Shown here in pieces: positions 1 through 8,613 of a stretch of 64,000 bases of DNA. A program made the position numbers and the translations under genes. Numbering within the stretch: position 1 is the first letter of the stretch; each line of letters starts with the position of its first letter. The notes beneath the pieces are model-generated. The model made no database searches, was not told the origin of the DNA, and worked only from the letters and a program-made list of their open reading frames with translations. Source of the DNA: Ignavibacteriales bacterium (GTDB lineage: Bacteria > Bacteroidota > Ignavibacteria > Ignavibacteriales > Ignavibacteriaceae); NCBI GenBank assembly GCA_016700155.1, contig CP065001.1:2294001-2358000 (forward strand). The letters run 5' to 3'.

Positions 1-1
1 C

Positions 2-226
2 GTTGACACATTAACTAATACAAATAAAAATAATCCCAGGTTACGGTTTGAAAGGAGATATGTTTCAGCGTTTGATGATACGCTTCTTGACGCAGCAAAC
101 CCAATGATGAGCAGAGATATAAAGAATACCGCAATTAATATTAAATCAATGCTGCTGAAAGAGACCATATCTTTTCATCACATTAAAATCTCTGATCATA
201 AAAATAATACCTTTTTTAACATTTAA
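2..226 (+). CDS. Possible 3' end of an unidentified forward gene (partial)
   Basis: A frame is open from the left edge of the window to a TAA at 224-226. It would encode about 74 C-terminal residues, including the stretch RFERRYVSAFDDTLLDAANP, with a plausible amino-acid mix. I do not recognise the family. It overlaps the 3' end of the thiamine pyrophosphokinase gene tail to tail by about 80 bases, which is a long convergent overlap and lowers confidence. It could be the end of a real gene that begins outside the window, or a chance open frame. Confidence 0.35.
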   Translation, partial: VDTLTNTNKNNPRLRFERRYVSAFDDTLLDAANPMMSRDIKNTAINIKSMLLKETISFHHIKISDHKNNTFFNI

Positions 227-808
227 GGTAATCTCATTCCCCAATGCTAGATTACTAGTACCATCCCTGATTCCAAATGGTAAGTTCTCATTATTCAATG
301 AATACTTCAATCCTTTTGTTGTAATTTTTGTTTTGGGGTCGATACCGTACAATGAAATGATCTCTTTACTTTTTGTGATGAATGTTGCCGATCCGGTGAC
401 AGGCTGAAGAACAGAATTTTCAGCGATGATCGTAATTTTTATTTTATTGTAGAATTTTAAAACAATTCCAAGATTGCAGAATGTATGATCAAGTCTGTCC
501 CCCGTCACACCAAGCAGGATTACTTCATTTATCTTTTTACTTATCAGGTGCTTCAGACACTTTTCAACATCGGTGTCATTCTGCCTTTTAAGTCTGATAA
601 TCCTGGATTTACCCTTGAAATACCTCAGTGTTTTACTGCTGATAGAATCAAGGTCACCTATTATAATATCCGGTTTTAGTTTAAGTGATAATGCTTTATT
701 TGCTCCACCGTCTGCACAGATCAATTTATTATACCCGATGTTATTCAAATAACTGATAACAGATTTTGCAGGAGGATTTCCATTAGCGAGTACTAAATAT
801 TTATTCAT
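146..808 (-). CDS. thiN: Thiamine pyrophosphokinase
   Basis: This cytoplasmic enzyme transfers pyrophosphate from ATP to thiamine, giving the cofactor TPP. The 220 residues carry the family motifs in order: CADGGAN at 31-37, GDLDSI at 51-56, QNDTDVEK at 76-83 and GVTGDRLDHT at 100-109. These form the nucleotide- and Mg-binding site. The C-terminal half fits the thiamine-binding beta domain. The gene lies 21 bases downstream of a TonB receptor under a TPP riboswitch, so the pair should take up thiamine and activate it, with TPP repressing both. Length is normal for the family. The last residues run into a possible convergent frame at the window edge. Confidence 0.95.
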   Translation of the reverse strand: MNKYLVLANGNPPAKSVISYLNNIGYNKLICADGGANKALSLKLKPDIIIGDLDSISSKTLRYFKGKSRIIRLKRQNDTDVEKCLKHLISKKINEVILLGVTGDRLDHTFCNLGIVLKFYNKIKITIIAENSVLQPVTGSATFITKSKEIISLYGIDPKTKITTKGLKYSLNNENLPFGIRDGTSNLALGNEITLNVKKGIIFMIRDFNVMKRYGLFQQH

Positions 809-829
809 CTTGAAATATCCCTCTGAATT

Positions 830-3313
830 CTAAAGACTTATCTGTATACCGCCGATAAAGTTTCTCTCTGCAGCGGGAAAAAATTCCTTACCAATTGCAT
901 TTGATGAATACAATACATCCATAACATTATTTACCTGAAGAAATATTTTTGATGAACTGAGTGAGTTAAAAAATCTGAAGCTATGCGAAACAAAAACGTT
1001 TACTACAAAGTAAGAATCGTTTACATTGTCCTTATAGTCAACAAGATCAGGGTAGACCACAAGATATTCAGTCAGGTTTTCATCATAATTATCCGAATAA
1101 AAATCGCCGACGTATTTAGCGTCTATTCTTAAAAGGTAATCATCGTATTCCAGAAGCAATCCGAGGTTAGCAAGATAATCAGGAAAGCCGCTTATACGGT
1201 TATTATTTAAATCAATGAAATCAGTTGAACTAAAAAAATCTTTTCCGTCTTTTATCCTGTTCAGGCTATAGGTTGTATTACCAAACAGGGTGACATTTTT
1301 ATTTGCTTTATAAAGCAGAGATACCTCAATCCCCCGGTGTTCTGATTGTTCAACGTTACCTGTAACTGGTTGACCGAACCTATCCAACTGTCCGTTCTTG
1401 ATTATTTCATTTTCAAAAAGCATAAGAAAAATGTTAACGGACAAATTATATTTTGAAGTAGATATGCTTCCTCCGATTTCAAAATCGTTCATTGTTTCAG
1501 GTTTGACTAAAGGTGAGTTGTAATCAAATGAAATAATATTTCCGGCTGTATCTACAGTTGATTCGAACTGGGGCAGCGCGCCTCCGCTTGATTCAGCCGC
1601 ATCATAATAATTTTTCAATCTTGGTTCACGGGTTACACGCGCAAAAGAAAAATATAACTGTCTTGTATCATCCACCCTGTAATTGATTCCGAACCGTGGA
1701 TTGATAAATACGTCACTAATGGAAAATTTATTACCAACATATCTCTCATTTTCTATTCTGTATTTATGATATGCAACCTGAACTTCACCTAACAGATTTA
1801 ATTTTTCGTTTATAACATAGTTCTCATTAATAAACCCGTTAATTATATCTTTGCCTCCGTTATAAAAATAATACCGATAATCCTTAGTCAATCCGGCTGG
1901 AAGGTTCTCTCCATAATTTATAGAACCCCAATGATCTGATTTATGCAGTCTTACTTCGCCTCCGAAAATTAGTTCACCATTTCTGTGTTTATAGTTTACG
2001 CGGGGAATAAATCCGTACTGCACATTTTCCACCTGTGCTCGGATAAGCGCATTTCCAGGATTACCGGCGGGATTAAATCCATATTGTCTTGTCAATCTGA
2101 AATATGTTGTATCCGCCCAGGATGCATCATAATCAAAGAAGCCCTGACCTATTACAAGAAACAAGGCTGTATTTAGAGTTATATCATTTGTGATATTAAT
2201 TTCATTCAGCAATTCAAAGTGAGGCTGTGAAAAGTTTTCTATTTCATCCGGTCTTCTTACAAGTGAATATGTGTAGCTATTATTATCTGCTTCCCAGTAA
2301 GAATAATTAGCTCTCCGCAATTGTTTTTTATTGATTGCAAATTTTGGTAACCCGGTGTATGCCAAACCATCTTCAATGGGTCCTCCGTAAAAGTTTAATT
2401 GAGTAATCACATCATCATCAAATCTTGAAACGGAGAAATAATATGAACTGAATTTGACAAATGCTTTTTCACGGTATCCGGAACTTAGAATCCGCGAAAG
2501 TTTTCCCATAAAAGAATATTTCTGATTTATTAAACCGCTTGAGAATGATGCACTGTATTTCCTCGTATTGAAACTTCCTACAGACATACTTACGTCCGCA
2601 GTTGGATTTGCCGTGTAGGAGGATGTAAGTATGTTTATTGCACCGCCGATAGCTGGATATCCGAATAACCCTGAGCCTGAACCTCTTTGAACCTGTATCA
2701 AATCAGAGTTCGCGAGCAAATCAGGAAAATCCACCCAATAAACATTATGATCTTCCGGATCGTTCTGGGGAATTCCGTTTATCGCTACGGTGATTCTTCT
2801 CTGGTCAAAACCTCTGATTGATAGATAGTTGTATCCGATTCCGTTTCCGGATTCCGAATAAAATATAGATGAAGGTAACTTGCTAAGATATTCCGGAATA
2901 TCCTGTACCTGGTAATTTTTTTTGATCTCCGATTTAGTAACCTTGTCATAAGCAAATGGAGATTCACCTTTTCGTCCGATACTTCCCCTAACCAATACAC
3001 TCTGTGAAGACAATACTTTGGGCTGAAGCCTGATTTCAATTATCTCGTCAGTCAATAATGTAACAGGAATTATTGATATATTATATCCCAGATAACTGAC
3101 AATGATTGAGTCTTCATCCAAACCTTTAACAGATAAAGCGAATGATCCATCAACATTAGTCGCAGTGCCGGTGTTCTTATCTGAAGCGAGTCTTATGTTT
3201 GCAAAATTAAGAGGCAGGCTGGTTTCATCGTCAAGCACTTTACCTTTGATGATAAAATTTTGCGGGAATAATTCAGAACAGAGAAATAGAAAAAGAATAA
3301 CTAAAATTCGCAT
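830..3313 (-). CDS. TonB-dependent outer-membrane receptor, probable thiamine transporter
   Basis: An 827-residue outer-membrane receptor that probably imports thiamine, driven by TonB. It has a signal peptide (about 1-18), a carboxypeptidase-like regulatory domain (about 20-95, with KGKVLDDETSLPLNFANI), a plug domain (about 125-230, with LSIRGFDQRRITVAINGIPQ) and a 22-strand type barrel ending in an aromatic-rich C-terminus. The start is supported by GGAGG five bases upstream of ATG. The substrate is inferred from context: a TPP riboswitch with an attenuator lies directly upstream and thiamine pyrophosphokinase directly downstream. Riboswitch-controlled thiamine receptors paired with thiN are predicted in Bacteroidetes, usually with a PnuT inner-membrane carrier. 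No PnuT gene is seen here. Confidence 0.88.
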   Translation of the reverse strand: MRILVILFLFLCSELFPQNFIIKGKVLDDETSLPLNFANIRLASDKNTGTATNVDGSFALSVKGLDEDSIIVSYLGYNISIIPVTLLTDEIIEIRLQPKVLSSQSVLVRGSIGRKGESPFAYDKVTKSEIKKNYQVQDIPEYLSKLPSSIFYSESGNGIGYNYLSIRGFDQRRITVAINGIPQNDPEDHNVYWVDFPDLLANSDLIQVQRGSGSGLFGYPAIGGAINILTSSYTANPTADVSMSVGSFNTRKYSASFSSGLINQKYSFMGKLSRILSSGYREKAFVKFSSYYFSVSRFDDDVITQLNFYGGPIEDGLAYTGLPKFAINKKQLRRANYSYWEADNNSYTYSLVRRPDEIENFSQPHFELLNEINITNDITLNTALFLVIGQGFFDYDASWADTTYFRLTRQYGFNPAGNPGNALIRAQVENVQYGFIPRVNYKHRNGELIFGGEVRLHKSDHWGSINYGENLPAGLTKDYRYYFYNGGKDIINGFINENYVINEKLNLLGEVQVAYHKYRIENERYVGNKFSISDVFINPRFGINYRVDDTRQLYFSFARVTREPRLKNYYDAAESSGGALPQFESTVDTAGNIISFDYNSPLVKPETMNDFEIGGSISTSKYNLSVNIFLMLFENEIIKNGQLDRFGQPVTGNVEQSEHRGIEVSLLYKANKNVTLFGNTTYSLNRIKDGKDFFSSTDFIDLNNNRISGFPDYLANLGLLLEYDDYLLRIDAKYVGDFYSDNYDENLTEYLVVYPDLVDYKDNVNDSYFVVNVFVSHSFRFFNSLSSSKIFLQVNNVMDVLYSSNAIGKEFFPAAERNFIGGIQISL

Positions 3314-3320
3314 AACACCT

Positions 3321-3352
3321 CCAAATAAAAATAGCCGTTTACAGAAACGGCT
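3321..3352 (-). terminator. Attenuator hairpin of the TPP riboswitch
   Basis: On the minus strand an 8-bp perfect stem (arms at 3345-3352 and 3333-3340, loop of four bases) is followed by ATTTTTATTT, just before the GGAGG ribosome site of the TonB receptor gene. Its position between the aptamer and the start codon makes it the expression platform. The left arm begins with the same 7 bases, AGCCGTT, as the 5' strand of aptamer helix P1, so it can compete for the 3' P1 strand. Confidence 0.8.
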
Positions 3353-3372
3353 AAAATTTTAATTATTCTTTC

Positions 3373-3456
3373 AGCCCGTTTCCCTACGCTGGTATTATCC
3401 AGATCAGGTTTAAGGGTATGTTCTCAGTCCGGCTCAGCAGGACACCCCTAACGGCT
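3373..3456 (-). promoter_or_regulatory. TPP (THI-element) riboswitch aptamer
   Basis: Read on the minus strand the segment holds the conserved THI-box blocks: GGACTGAGA, then ACCCTTAAACCTGATCTGG, then ATACCAGCGTAGGGAAA. Helix P1 forms from AGCCGTT (3450-3456) and AACGGGCT (3373-3380) with one bulged G. AGGG and CCCT can pair as P2, and GTCC with GGAC as P3. It precedes the TonB receptor-thiN pair, so TPP should switch transcription off through the adjoining terminator. Confidence 0.93.
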
Positions 3457-3514
3457 CAATCAATAAATAAAAAAACTAAGTTTTGTTACCTCTAAAATAT
3501 TTCAAATTAACTTT

Positions 3515-6097
3515 TTATTCAACTTTTAATTTCTGACCGGCTTTTATTTTATTGCTGCTCAGGTTGTTGATATATTTTAATCTCGAAACACTCATACCAT
3601 GCTGTGTAGCAATATCATAAAGAGTATCACCTTTTTTTACAGTATGAACGGATGATCCTTTTGAATTAGTATTGTTATTATTAACAACAGGAATGTCATT
3701 TACATTCGCGTCAGAATAAATTTTAAGAGTCTTCCCCGCAATAATTTTATTGTTATATAAACCATTCCAGTTCATAACATCTGCAGTTGATACTTTATAT
3801 AACTCAGCAATTTTACCGAGTGAATCGCCCGGTTTTATTTTATAGTAATTAACATTCGCATTTGATTTTACAGTGTTGTCACCGTAAGAAGTGTTAACGG
3901 ATGATGAACCATAAACCTTCAGTGTTTTGCCGGCAATGAGTTTATTACTTCTTAAGCCATTCCATTTTTTAAGCTGCGCAACTGAAACACCGAATTTTTC
4001 TGCGATTTCACTTACTGTATCTCCCCTTTTTATTTTATATCTGAAGAGAGAGTTTTTCGTGACTGTATTTTCACTTGAAGTGTAGCTGGATTTATCCGAA
4101 TAAATTTTTAGCCTTTTACCGGCGAGTATCGTGTTGCCTGTTAAATCGTTCCATTCCCTGAGATCACTAATACCAACTCCATATCTCCTTGCTATCGAAT
4201 GAAGATTTTCACCTCTTCTGATCGTGTGATATGAGAATGATGTGCTATTTTTTGTAACATTAGTTTTGGTGATTGATTTCTCGATAGGTGTCTGGTTATC
4301 TAAACTTGCATAGAAATCTTTTTGTTTTTCAGGAACATAGATTGTAAGGTTTTGTCCTATTGATATGGTCGATGTGTAAGGAATGTTATTCCAGTTTCTC
4401 AAATCACTAACTCGTGAGTTGAACAGGTCGGCAATTCCGAGAAGACTATCATTTTTCTTAACCCTGTAATTTACAGGAACCATACCGTCGGGTATTATAG
4501 GGGTAATATCTTCTTTCTTGTCTAACGATTCACTTTCGTTCTCATCCGATACAAACGCATAATCTTCCGTGGGTTCCTGGGTCTCAGTCGAATTATCTTT
4601 ATTCAAGCTTTCATAAGGAGAAACATAATCGCCATTGTTATTATCACCTGCAGTTTCAGTATTTGTGTTGAATGCAAAATTATTCTCACTAATATTGCTG
4701 ACAGGAATTTTTAGCTGAACACCTCTGTACAATCTCGATTTGGTCGAGATATTATTTGCATCGGCAAGATCATTTTTTGTAACACCGTACTTTGATGCAA
4801 TCTTACTTAAAGTTTCTCCGCTTTTTACAGTATGAACAAGATAATTTCTTTTTGCTGTCTCCGGAATATTAACAACATTTGCCGCAAACAGTTCATAACT
4901 TGTTTTTGGTATTCGTAATGGATAGCCACCTTGGAATGAAGATGGTGTGCTCATTTGAGTCAATTCAGGATTCATATCAACTAATGTTTCAAGATTAATT
5001 CCTGCACAAGTTGAAAGAAATCCTAAATCGATAGCTCCATTAATGTTGTAAGTTTCAAAGTCATATGGTTTTTCGTAGGTGATTTCTGTAAACCCATATT
5101 TAACAGGATCCATCGCAATCATACAAACTGCAATATATTGAGGAACATAATTTCGGGTTTCTTTCGGCAAATATTTTCTTGCATCCCAGAAATCTCTTGA
5201 ACCAGCTCTGCGTATAGCTCTTGTTACTCTACCTTCACCGGAATTATAAGCAGCAAGTGCAAGGTACCAATCGCCGAGTGAATTATATAAATCTCTTAAG
5301 TGTTGTGCTGCAGCGCGTGTCGATTTGTAAGGATCCCTTCTTTCATCAAAATAAAAATCTGTTTCAAGTCCATATAATCTTCCCGTGGATTTGATAAACT
5401 GCCAAAGACCTACAGCGCTTGCCCATGATCTTGCAACCGGATTTAATCCGCTTTCCACCATACTAAGATAAACAAGCTGTTGAGGAACCTGTTCCTCGGA
5501 GAAGATTTTTGTCATCATCGGAAAGTATTTGCCTGATCTGGCAAGCCACAGGTTCATATGCTTCCTGCCGCGTCCTGTGAAATATTCAACCCATTGTTCA
5601 ACGTGTGCGTTCACTTCAAGTGGTACATCTGCAGGGATTATTATTGGTTTTTCAGTTTCCTCAGTTTTTTCCTTTATCTGAAGTTCAGGAAGCGTCTTTC
5701 CCATCCATTCTTCAAATGCGGCAAATGACACCTCCAATGGAAGCTCAGGTAATCCATCGACATATTTTTTGTAATCTTCAATTATTGATTGTTCAAGTTC
5801 AAGATATGCCTCATTAGCATCAATACCGGGATAATAGCTCAGATTATTTATTATCCGCATTGAAGCTTCATAATTATTTATAGCTTCAGCAGTGCTATTA
5901 AGTTCTTGTTTGGTAAGTGCGGTTATATAGTATTGGCGTGCCTGTTCCAACATTTCCGAGACAATTCCCCCTTTAGGAACCTCAGTTTTATTCTCTGTTG
6001 AACTTTCCTCCTTTACTATTTCTTTATTAGCTCCACATGATGTGAGCAATAAAGCAAATAAAGAAATAGCAACATACCGTAATAGTTGTTCTCTCAT
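3515..6097 (-). CDS. mltD: Membrane-bound lytic murein transglycosylase (MltD-like) with six LysM domains
   Basis: This lipoprotein cleaves peptidoglycan glycan strands. A signal peptide ends in the lipobox LLTSC, with lipidated Cys21. An SLT catalytic domain spans about 195-330, with catalytic Glu215 in SMVESGLNP and the later motif ALAAYNSGEGRV. Six LysM peptidoglycan-binding repeats follow from about 421 to the end, each opening with a YKIKRGDT-like strand and separated by Ser/Thr/Asn-rich linkers. Typical E. coli MltD has two to three LysM repeats, so the tail here is long, though longer tails occur in Bacteroidetes. GGAG lies six bases upstream of the ATG. The gene stands alone, with 117 bases to the riboswitch upstream region on one side and 114 bases to the carboxylase gene on the other. 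Confidence 0.92.
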   Translation of the reverse strand: MREQLLRYVAISLFALLLTSCGANKEIVKEESSTENKTEVPKGGIVSEMLEQARQYYITALTKQELNSTAEAINNYEASMRIINNLSYYPGIDANEAYLELEQSIIEDYKKYVDGLPELPLEVSFAAFEEWMGKTLPELQIKEKTEETEKPIIIPADVPLEVNAHVEQWVEYFTGRGRKHMNLWLARSGKYFPMMTKIFSEEQVPQQLVYLSMVESGLNPVARSWASAVGLWQFIKSTGRLYGLETDFYFDERRDPYKSTRAAAQHLRDLYNSLGDWYLALAAYNSGEGRVTRAIRRAGSRDFWDARKYLPKETRNYVPQYIAVCMIAMDPVKYGFTEITYEKPYDFETYNINGAIDLGFLSTCAGINLETLVDMNPELTQMSTPSSFQGGYPLRIPKTSYELFAANVVNIPETAKRNYLVHTVKSGETLSKIASKYGVTKNDLADANNISTKSRLYRGVQLKIPVSNISENNFAFNTNTETAGDNNNGDYVSPYESLNKDNSTETQEPTEDYAFVSDENESESLDKKEDITPIIPDGMVPVNYRVKKNDSLLGIADLFNSRVSDLRNWNNIPYTSTISIGQNLTIYVPEKQKDFYASLDNQTPIEKSITKTNVTKNSTSFSYHTIRRGENLHSIARRYGVGISDLREWNDLTGNTILAGKRLKIYSDKSSYTSSENTVTKNSLFRYKIKRGDTVSEIAEKFGVSVAQLKKWNGLRSNKLIAGKTLKVYGSSSVNTSYGDNTVKSNANVNYYKIKPGDSLGKIAELYKVSTADVMNWNGLYNNKIIAGKTLKIYSDANVNDIPVVNNNNTNSKGSSVHTVKKGDTLYDIATQHGMSVSRLKYINNLSSNKIKAGQKLKVE

Positions 6098-6211
6098 GCG
6101 AACTCCAGTTTATTTGCAGTTTAATATAAGTTTAGTCATAGGTATTATCAAGTAAAAAATCAAATCTTGTCTTTAATACTAAGTAATTTAATAAGTTAGA
6201 ACCTTTTCAGC

Positions 6212-7756
6212 TTACAAAGGGATATTTCCGTGTTTCTTTTTCGGATTAGAATCCACTTTATTCTTTAACAACTGAAAAGCATTATAAAGTTTTATCCTTG
6301 TTTCAGAAGGTTGAATAACATCATCCAGATACCCGCGCTCAGCAGCTATGTAAGGATTTGCAAACTTGTCGATATATTCATTCAGTTTTTTTTCCAGTTC
6401 ACTTTGATGATCTTCCGCCTTCGCAATTTCTTTTTTGAAAATTATTTCAACTGCGCCTTTAGGTCCCATAACTGCAATCTCTGCCGAAGGCCAGGCAAAG
6501 TTGAAATCACCGCGTATATGCTTTGAGTTCATTACATCATAGGCACCGCCATAAGCTTTTCGGGTGATTACAGTCACCTTTGGCACTGTAGCTTCACAAA
6601 ATGCGTATAAGAGTTTAGATCCGTGCCGAATAATTCCATTCCATTCCTGTTCAGTACCGGGTAAAAATCCGGGAACATCAACAAGAACTAAAAGTGGGAT
6701 ACTGAAAGCATCACAAAATCTTACAAACCTTGCACCTTTTACCGATGCATTTATATCGAGTACTCCAGCTAAAACCTGCGGCTGATTAGCGACTATACCA
6801 ATTGTTGATCCGCCAATCCTTGCAAAGCCTACTATAATATTTTCAGCATAACCTGAATGAACTTCAAAAAAATCCTCATCATCAACAAGCAGGTTAATTA
6901 TTTGCTTCATGTCATATGGTTTATTTGGATTATCAGGAATCAAAGTATTAAGTCTTTCCTCTACTGCTAACGATGAAGGTTCAAAATGTTTTTCAACCGG
7001 TTTGTCCATAAAATTTAACGGAAGAAAACTCATCAATTTCCGGACATTTAGCAGAGTTTCAATTTCGTTATCGTAAACAAAATGTGCTACCCCGCTTTTG
7101 GATGCGTGAGTATCTGCACCTCCCAGGTCTTCGAAACTTACATCCTCGTGAGTTACAGTTTTAACAACATTTGGTCCCGTTACAAACATATAACTTGTGT
7201 TTCTTACCATAAAAATAAAATCAGTTATCGCAGGAGAATAAACAGCGCCGCCGGCACATGGTCCAAGTACCACGGAAATCTGCGGTACAACTCCTGATGC
7301 AAGCGTATTAAGCAGGAAAATATCAGCATATCCACCGAGACTGACTACACCTTCCTGAATACGTGCGCCACCTGAATCATTTAATCCAATCACGGGAATA
7401 CCTGCTTTCATTGCCATATTCATGATCTTGACAATTTTTTCTGCATGGGCTTCGGATAGTGAGCCGCCGAATACTGTGAAGTCCTGACTGAATATTGCAA
7501 TCGGACGATTGTCCATTTTCGCAAAACCTGTCACAACTCCATCACCAGGATATTTTTGTTTTTCCAACCCGAAATCTGTAGCACGATGTTTTACAAAAGC
7601 ATCGACCTCTTCAAAACTGCCTTCATCTACAAGCAAATCTATACGCTCGCGGGCTGTAAGTTTTCCTTTGTCGTGCTGACTTTTTATTTTATCAACACCG
7701 CCGCCAAGCATCGCTTCATTTTTTTTATTCTGAAGTTCTTCGATTTTATTTTTCAA
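6212..7756 (-). CDS. pccB: Acyl-CoA carboxylase carboxyltransferase (beta) subunit, propionyl-CoA carboxylase type
   Basis: This subunit transfers carboxyl groups from carboxybiotin to an acyl-CoA, most likely propionyl-CoA; some relatives work in methylmalonyl-CoA decarboxylase. The 514 residues cover both crotonase-fold halves. KGKLTARERIDLL lies near the N-terminus, GLNDSGGARIQEGV and LGPCAGGAVYSPA form an oxyanion region in the first half, and VDVPGFLPGTEQEWNGII with ITRKAYGGAYDVMNSKH lies in the second. The start is TTG (7754-7756) with AAAGG eight bases upstream; an in-frame stop just upstream rules out an ATG. No biotin carboxylase or biotin carrier gene is next to it, so partners must lie elsewhere. 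Which acyl-CoA it uses cannot be read from the sequence. Confidence 0.9.
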   Translation of the reverse strand: MKNKIEELQNKKNEAMLGGGVDKIKSQHDKGKLTARERIDLLVDEGSFEEVDAFVKHRATDFGLEKQKYPGDGVVTGFAKMDNRPIAIFSQDFTVFGGSLSEAHAEKIVKIMNMAMKAGIPVIGLNDSGGARIQEGVVSLGGYADIFLLNTLASGVVPQISVVLGPCAGGAVYSPAITDFIFMVRNTSYMFVTGPNVVKTVTHEDVSFEDLGGADTHASKSGVAHFVYDNEIETLLNVRKLMSFLPLNFMDKPVEKHFEPSSLAVEERLNTLIPDNPNKPYDMKQIINLLVDDEDFFEVHSGYAENIIVGFARIGGSTIGIVANQPQVLAGVLDINASVKGARFVRFCDAFSIPLLVLVDVPGFLPGTEQEWNGIIRHGSKLLYAFCEATVPKVTVITRKAYGGAYDVMNSKHIRGDFNFAWPSAEIAVMGPKGAVEIIFKKEIAKAEDHQSELEKKLNEYIDKFANPYIAAERGYLDDVIQPSETRIKLYNAFQLLKNKVDSNPKKKHGNIPL

Positions 7757-7812
7757 TTCGGCAACCTTTCAGGGATAAATTTTTGTTGAAATTGTTTGGA
7801 GTCTCAATTGAA

Positions 7813-8613
7813 TCATAAAGAGATTGTGGTGAAATCATCTGAATTTTGTTTTCTCAATTTTAATTCAACTCTGTTCAGCAAGTCAATGAACGATTTATCA
7901 TTTAAGGGAGAGATATAAGCGGAATTCCCCAATTCGATTTCAATTTTATCAAATATTGTTCCCTTAAACTTGCTCATGAGAAAGACTGTTTTTGACAGAA
8001 TTAAAGCTTCTATTGGATCGGAAGTGGTTAGAATAAATACTGTATGGTAATTCTTACAGATAATTTTCAGAAGTGAATAGATTTCTGTTTTAGTTTCGTA
8101 TTTCATCGAATTAAAAGTATCATCCAGTAAAATAATCTTAGGATTAGTCGTTAATGCACGTGCTAAAGCGATTCTGAATCTGAATCCGAAACTTTTTTCA
8201 TCAGGAAAGTGATTGTTATAACCTGCCAGTCCAACATCATTAATAATTTTGCTGATATGATTTTCATTAACTGATTTATTCTTTTCCAAAACAGGAAAAC
8301 AAATATTGTCTTTAACATTTAACCATGGGAATGATAAAGAATTCTGTGAGATGTAAATAATGGAACCGTCAGCAGAGGTGTATTCCTTCCCGTCAAACTT
8401 TTTAATGCCTGAAGTTTGATTTTCCACACCTGAAATAATTTTTAGTAATGTAGTTTTACCCGAACATCGTGGTGCGATGATTGAATATATTGCTCCATCA
8501 TTATCCTGTTTTTCGATATTCAATGGTATGTTTTCTAAAAGATGAATTAAAACACCTCTCTCGTCGGTAAGCGATTTGGAAATATTTTGAAGTTCTAAAA
8601 GATATTCACTCAT
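7813..8613 (-). CDS. ABC transporter ATP-binding protein, SsuB/TauB-like, with altered catalytic motifs
   Basis: A 266-residue ABC ATPase of the type that powers nitrate, sulfonate, taurine or thiamine-precursor importers, encoded with its permease (8-bp overlap). The overall order of motifs is intact, but several key residues differ from canonical ATPases. The Walker A motif reads APRCSGKTT (47-55), with Ala for the first Gly. The signature reads KSFGF (140-144) instead of LSGGQ. Walker B is ILLDDTF (161-167), with Asp165 in place of the catalytic Glu. The switch His is replaced by Ser198 in TTSDP. Q90 of the Q-loop is kept. The frame is intact over the full family length, so it is not a simple pseudogene. 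Hydrolysis is probably slow or needs a partner. The substrate is unknown. Confidence 0.82.
   Translation of the reverse strand: MSEYLLELQNISKSLTDERGVLIHLLENIPLNIEKQDNDGAIYSIIAPRCSGKTTLLKIISGVENQTSGIKKFDGKEYTSADGSIIYISQNSLSFPWLNVKDNICFPVLEKNKSVNENHISKIINDVGLAGYNNHFPDEKSFGFRFRIALARALTTNPKIILLDDTFNSMKYETKTEIYSLLKIICKNYHTVFILTTSDPIEALILSKTVFLMSKFKGTIFDKIEIELGNSAYISPLNDKSFIDLLNRVELKLRKQNSDDFTTISL

Noticed and set aside
7813..8613. Altered ABC ATPase as a pseudogene
   Set aside because: The frame is open at full family length, the gene overlaps its permease in a normal way, and neighbouring residues of each motif are kept. Decay would more likely leave stops or frameshifts.
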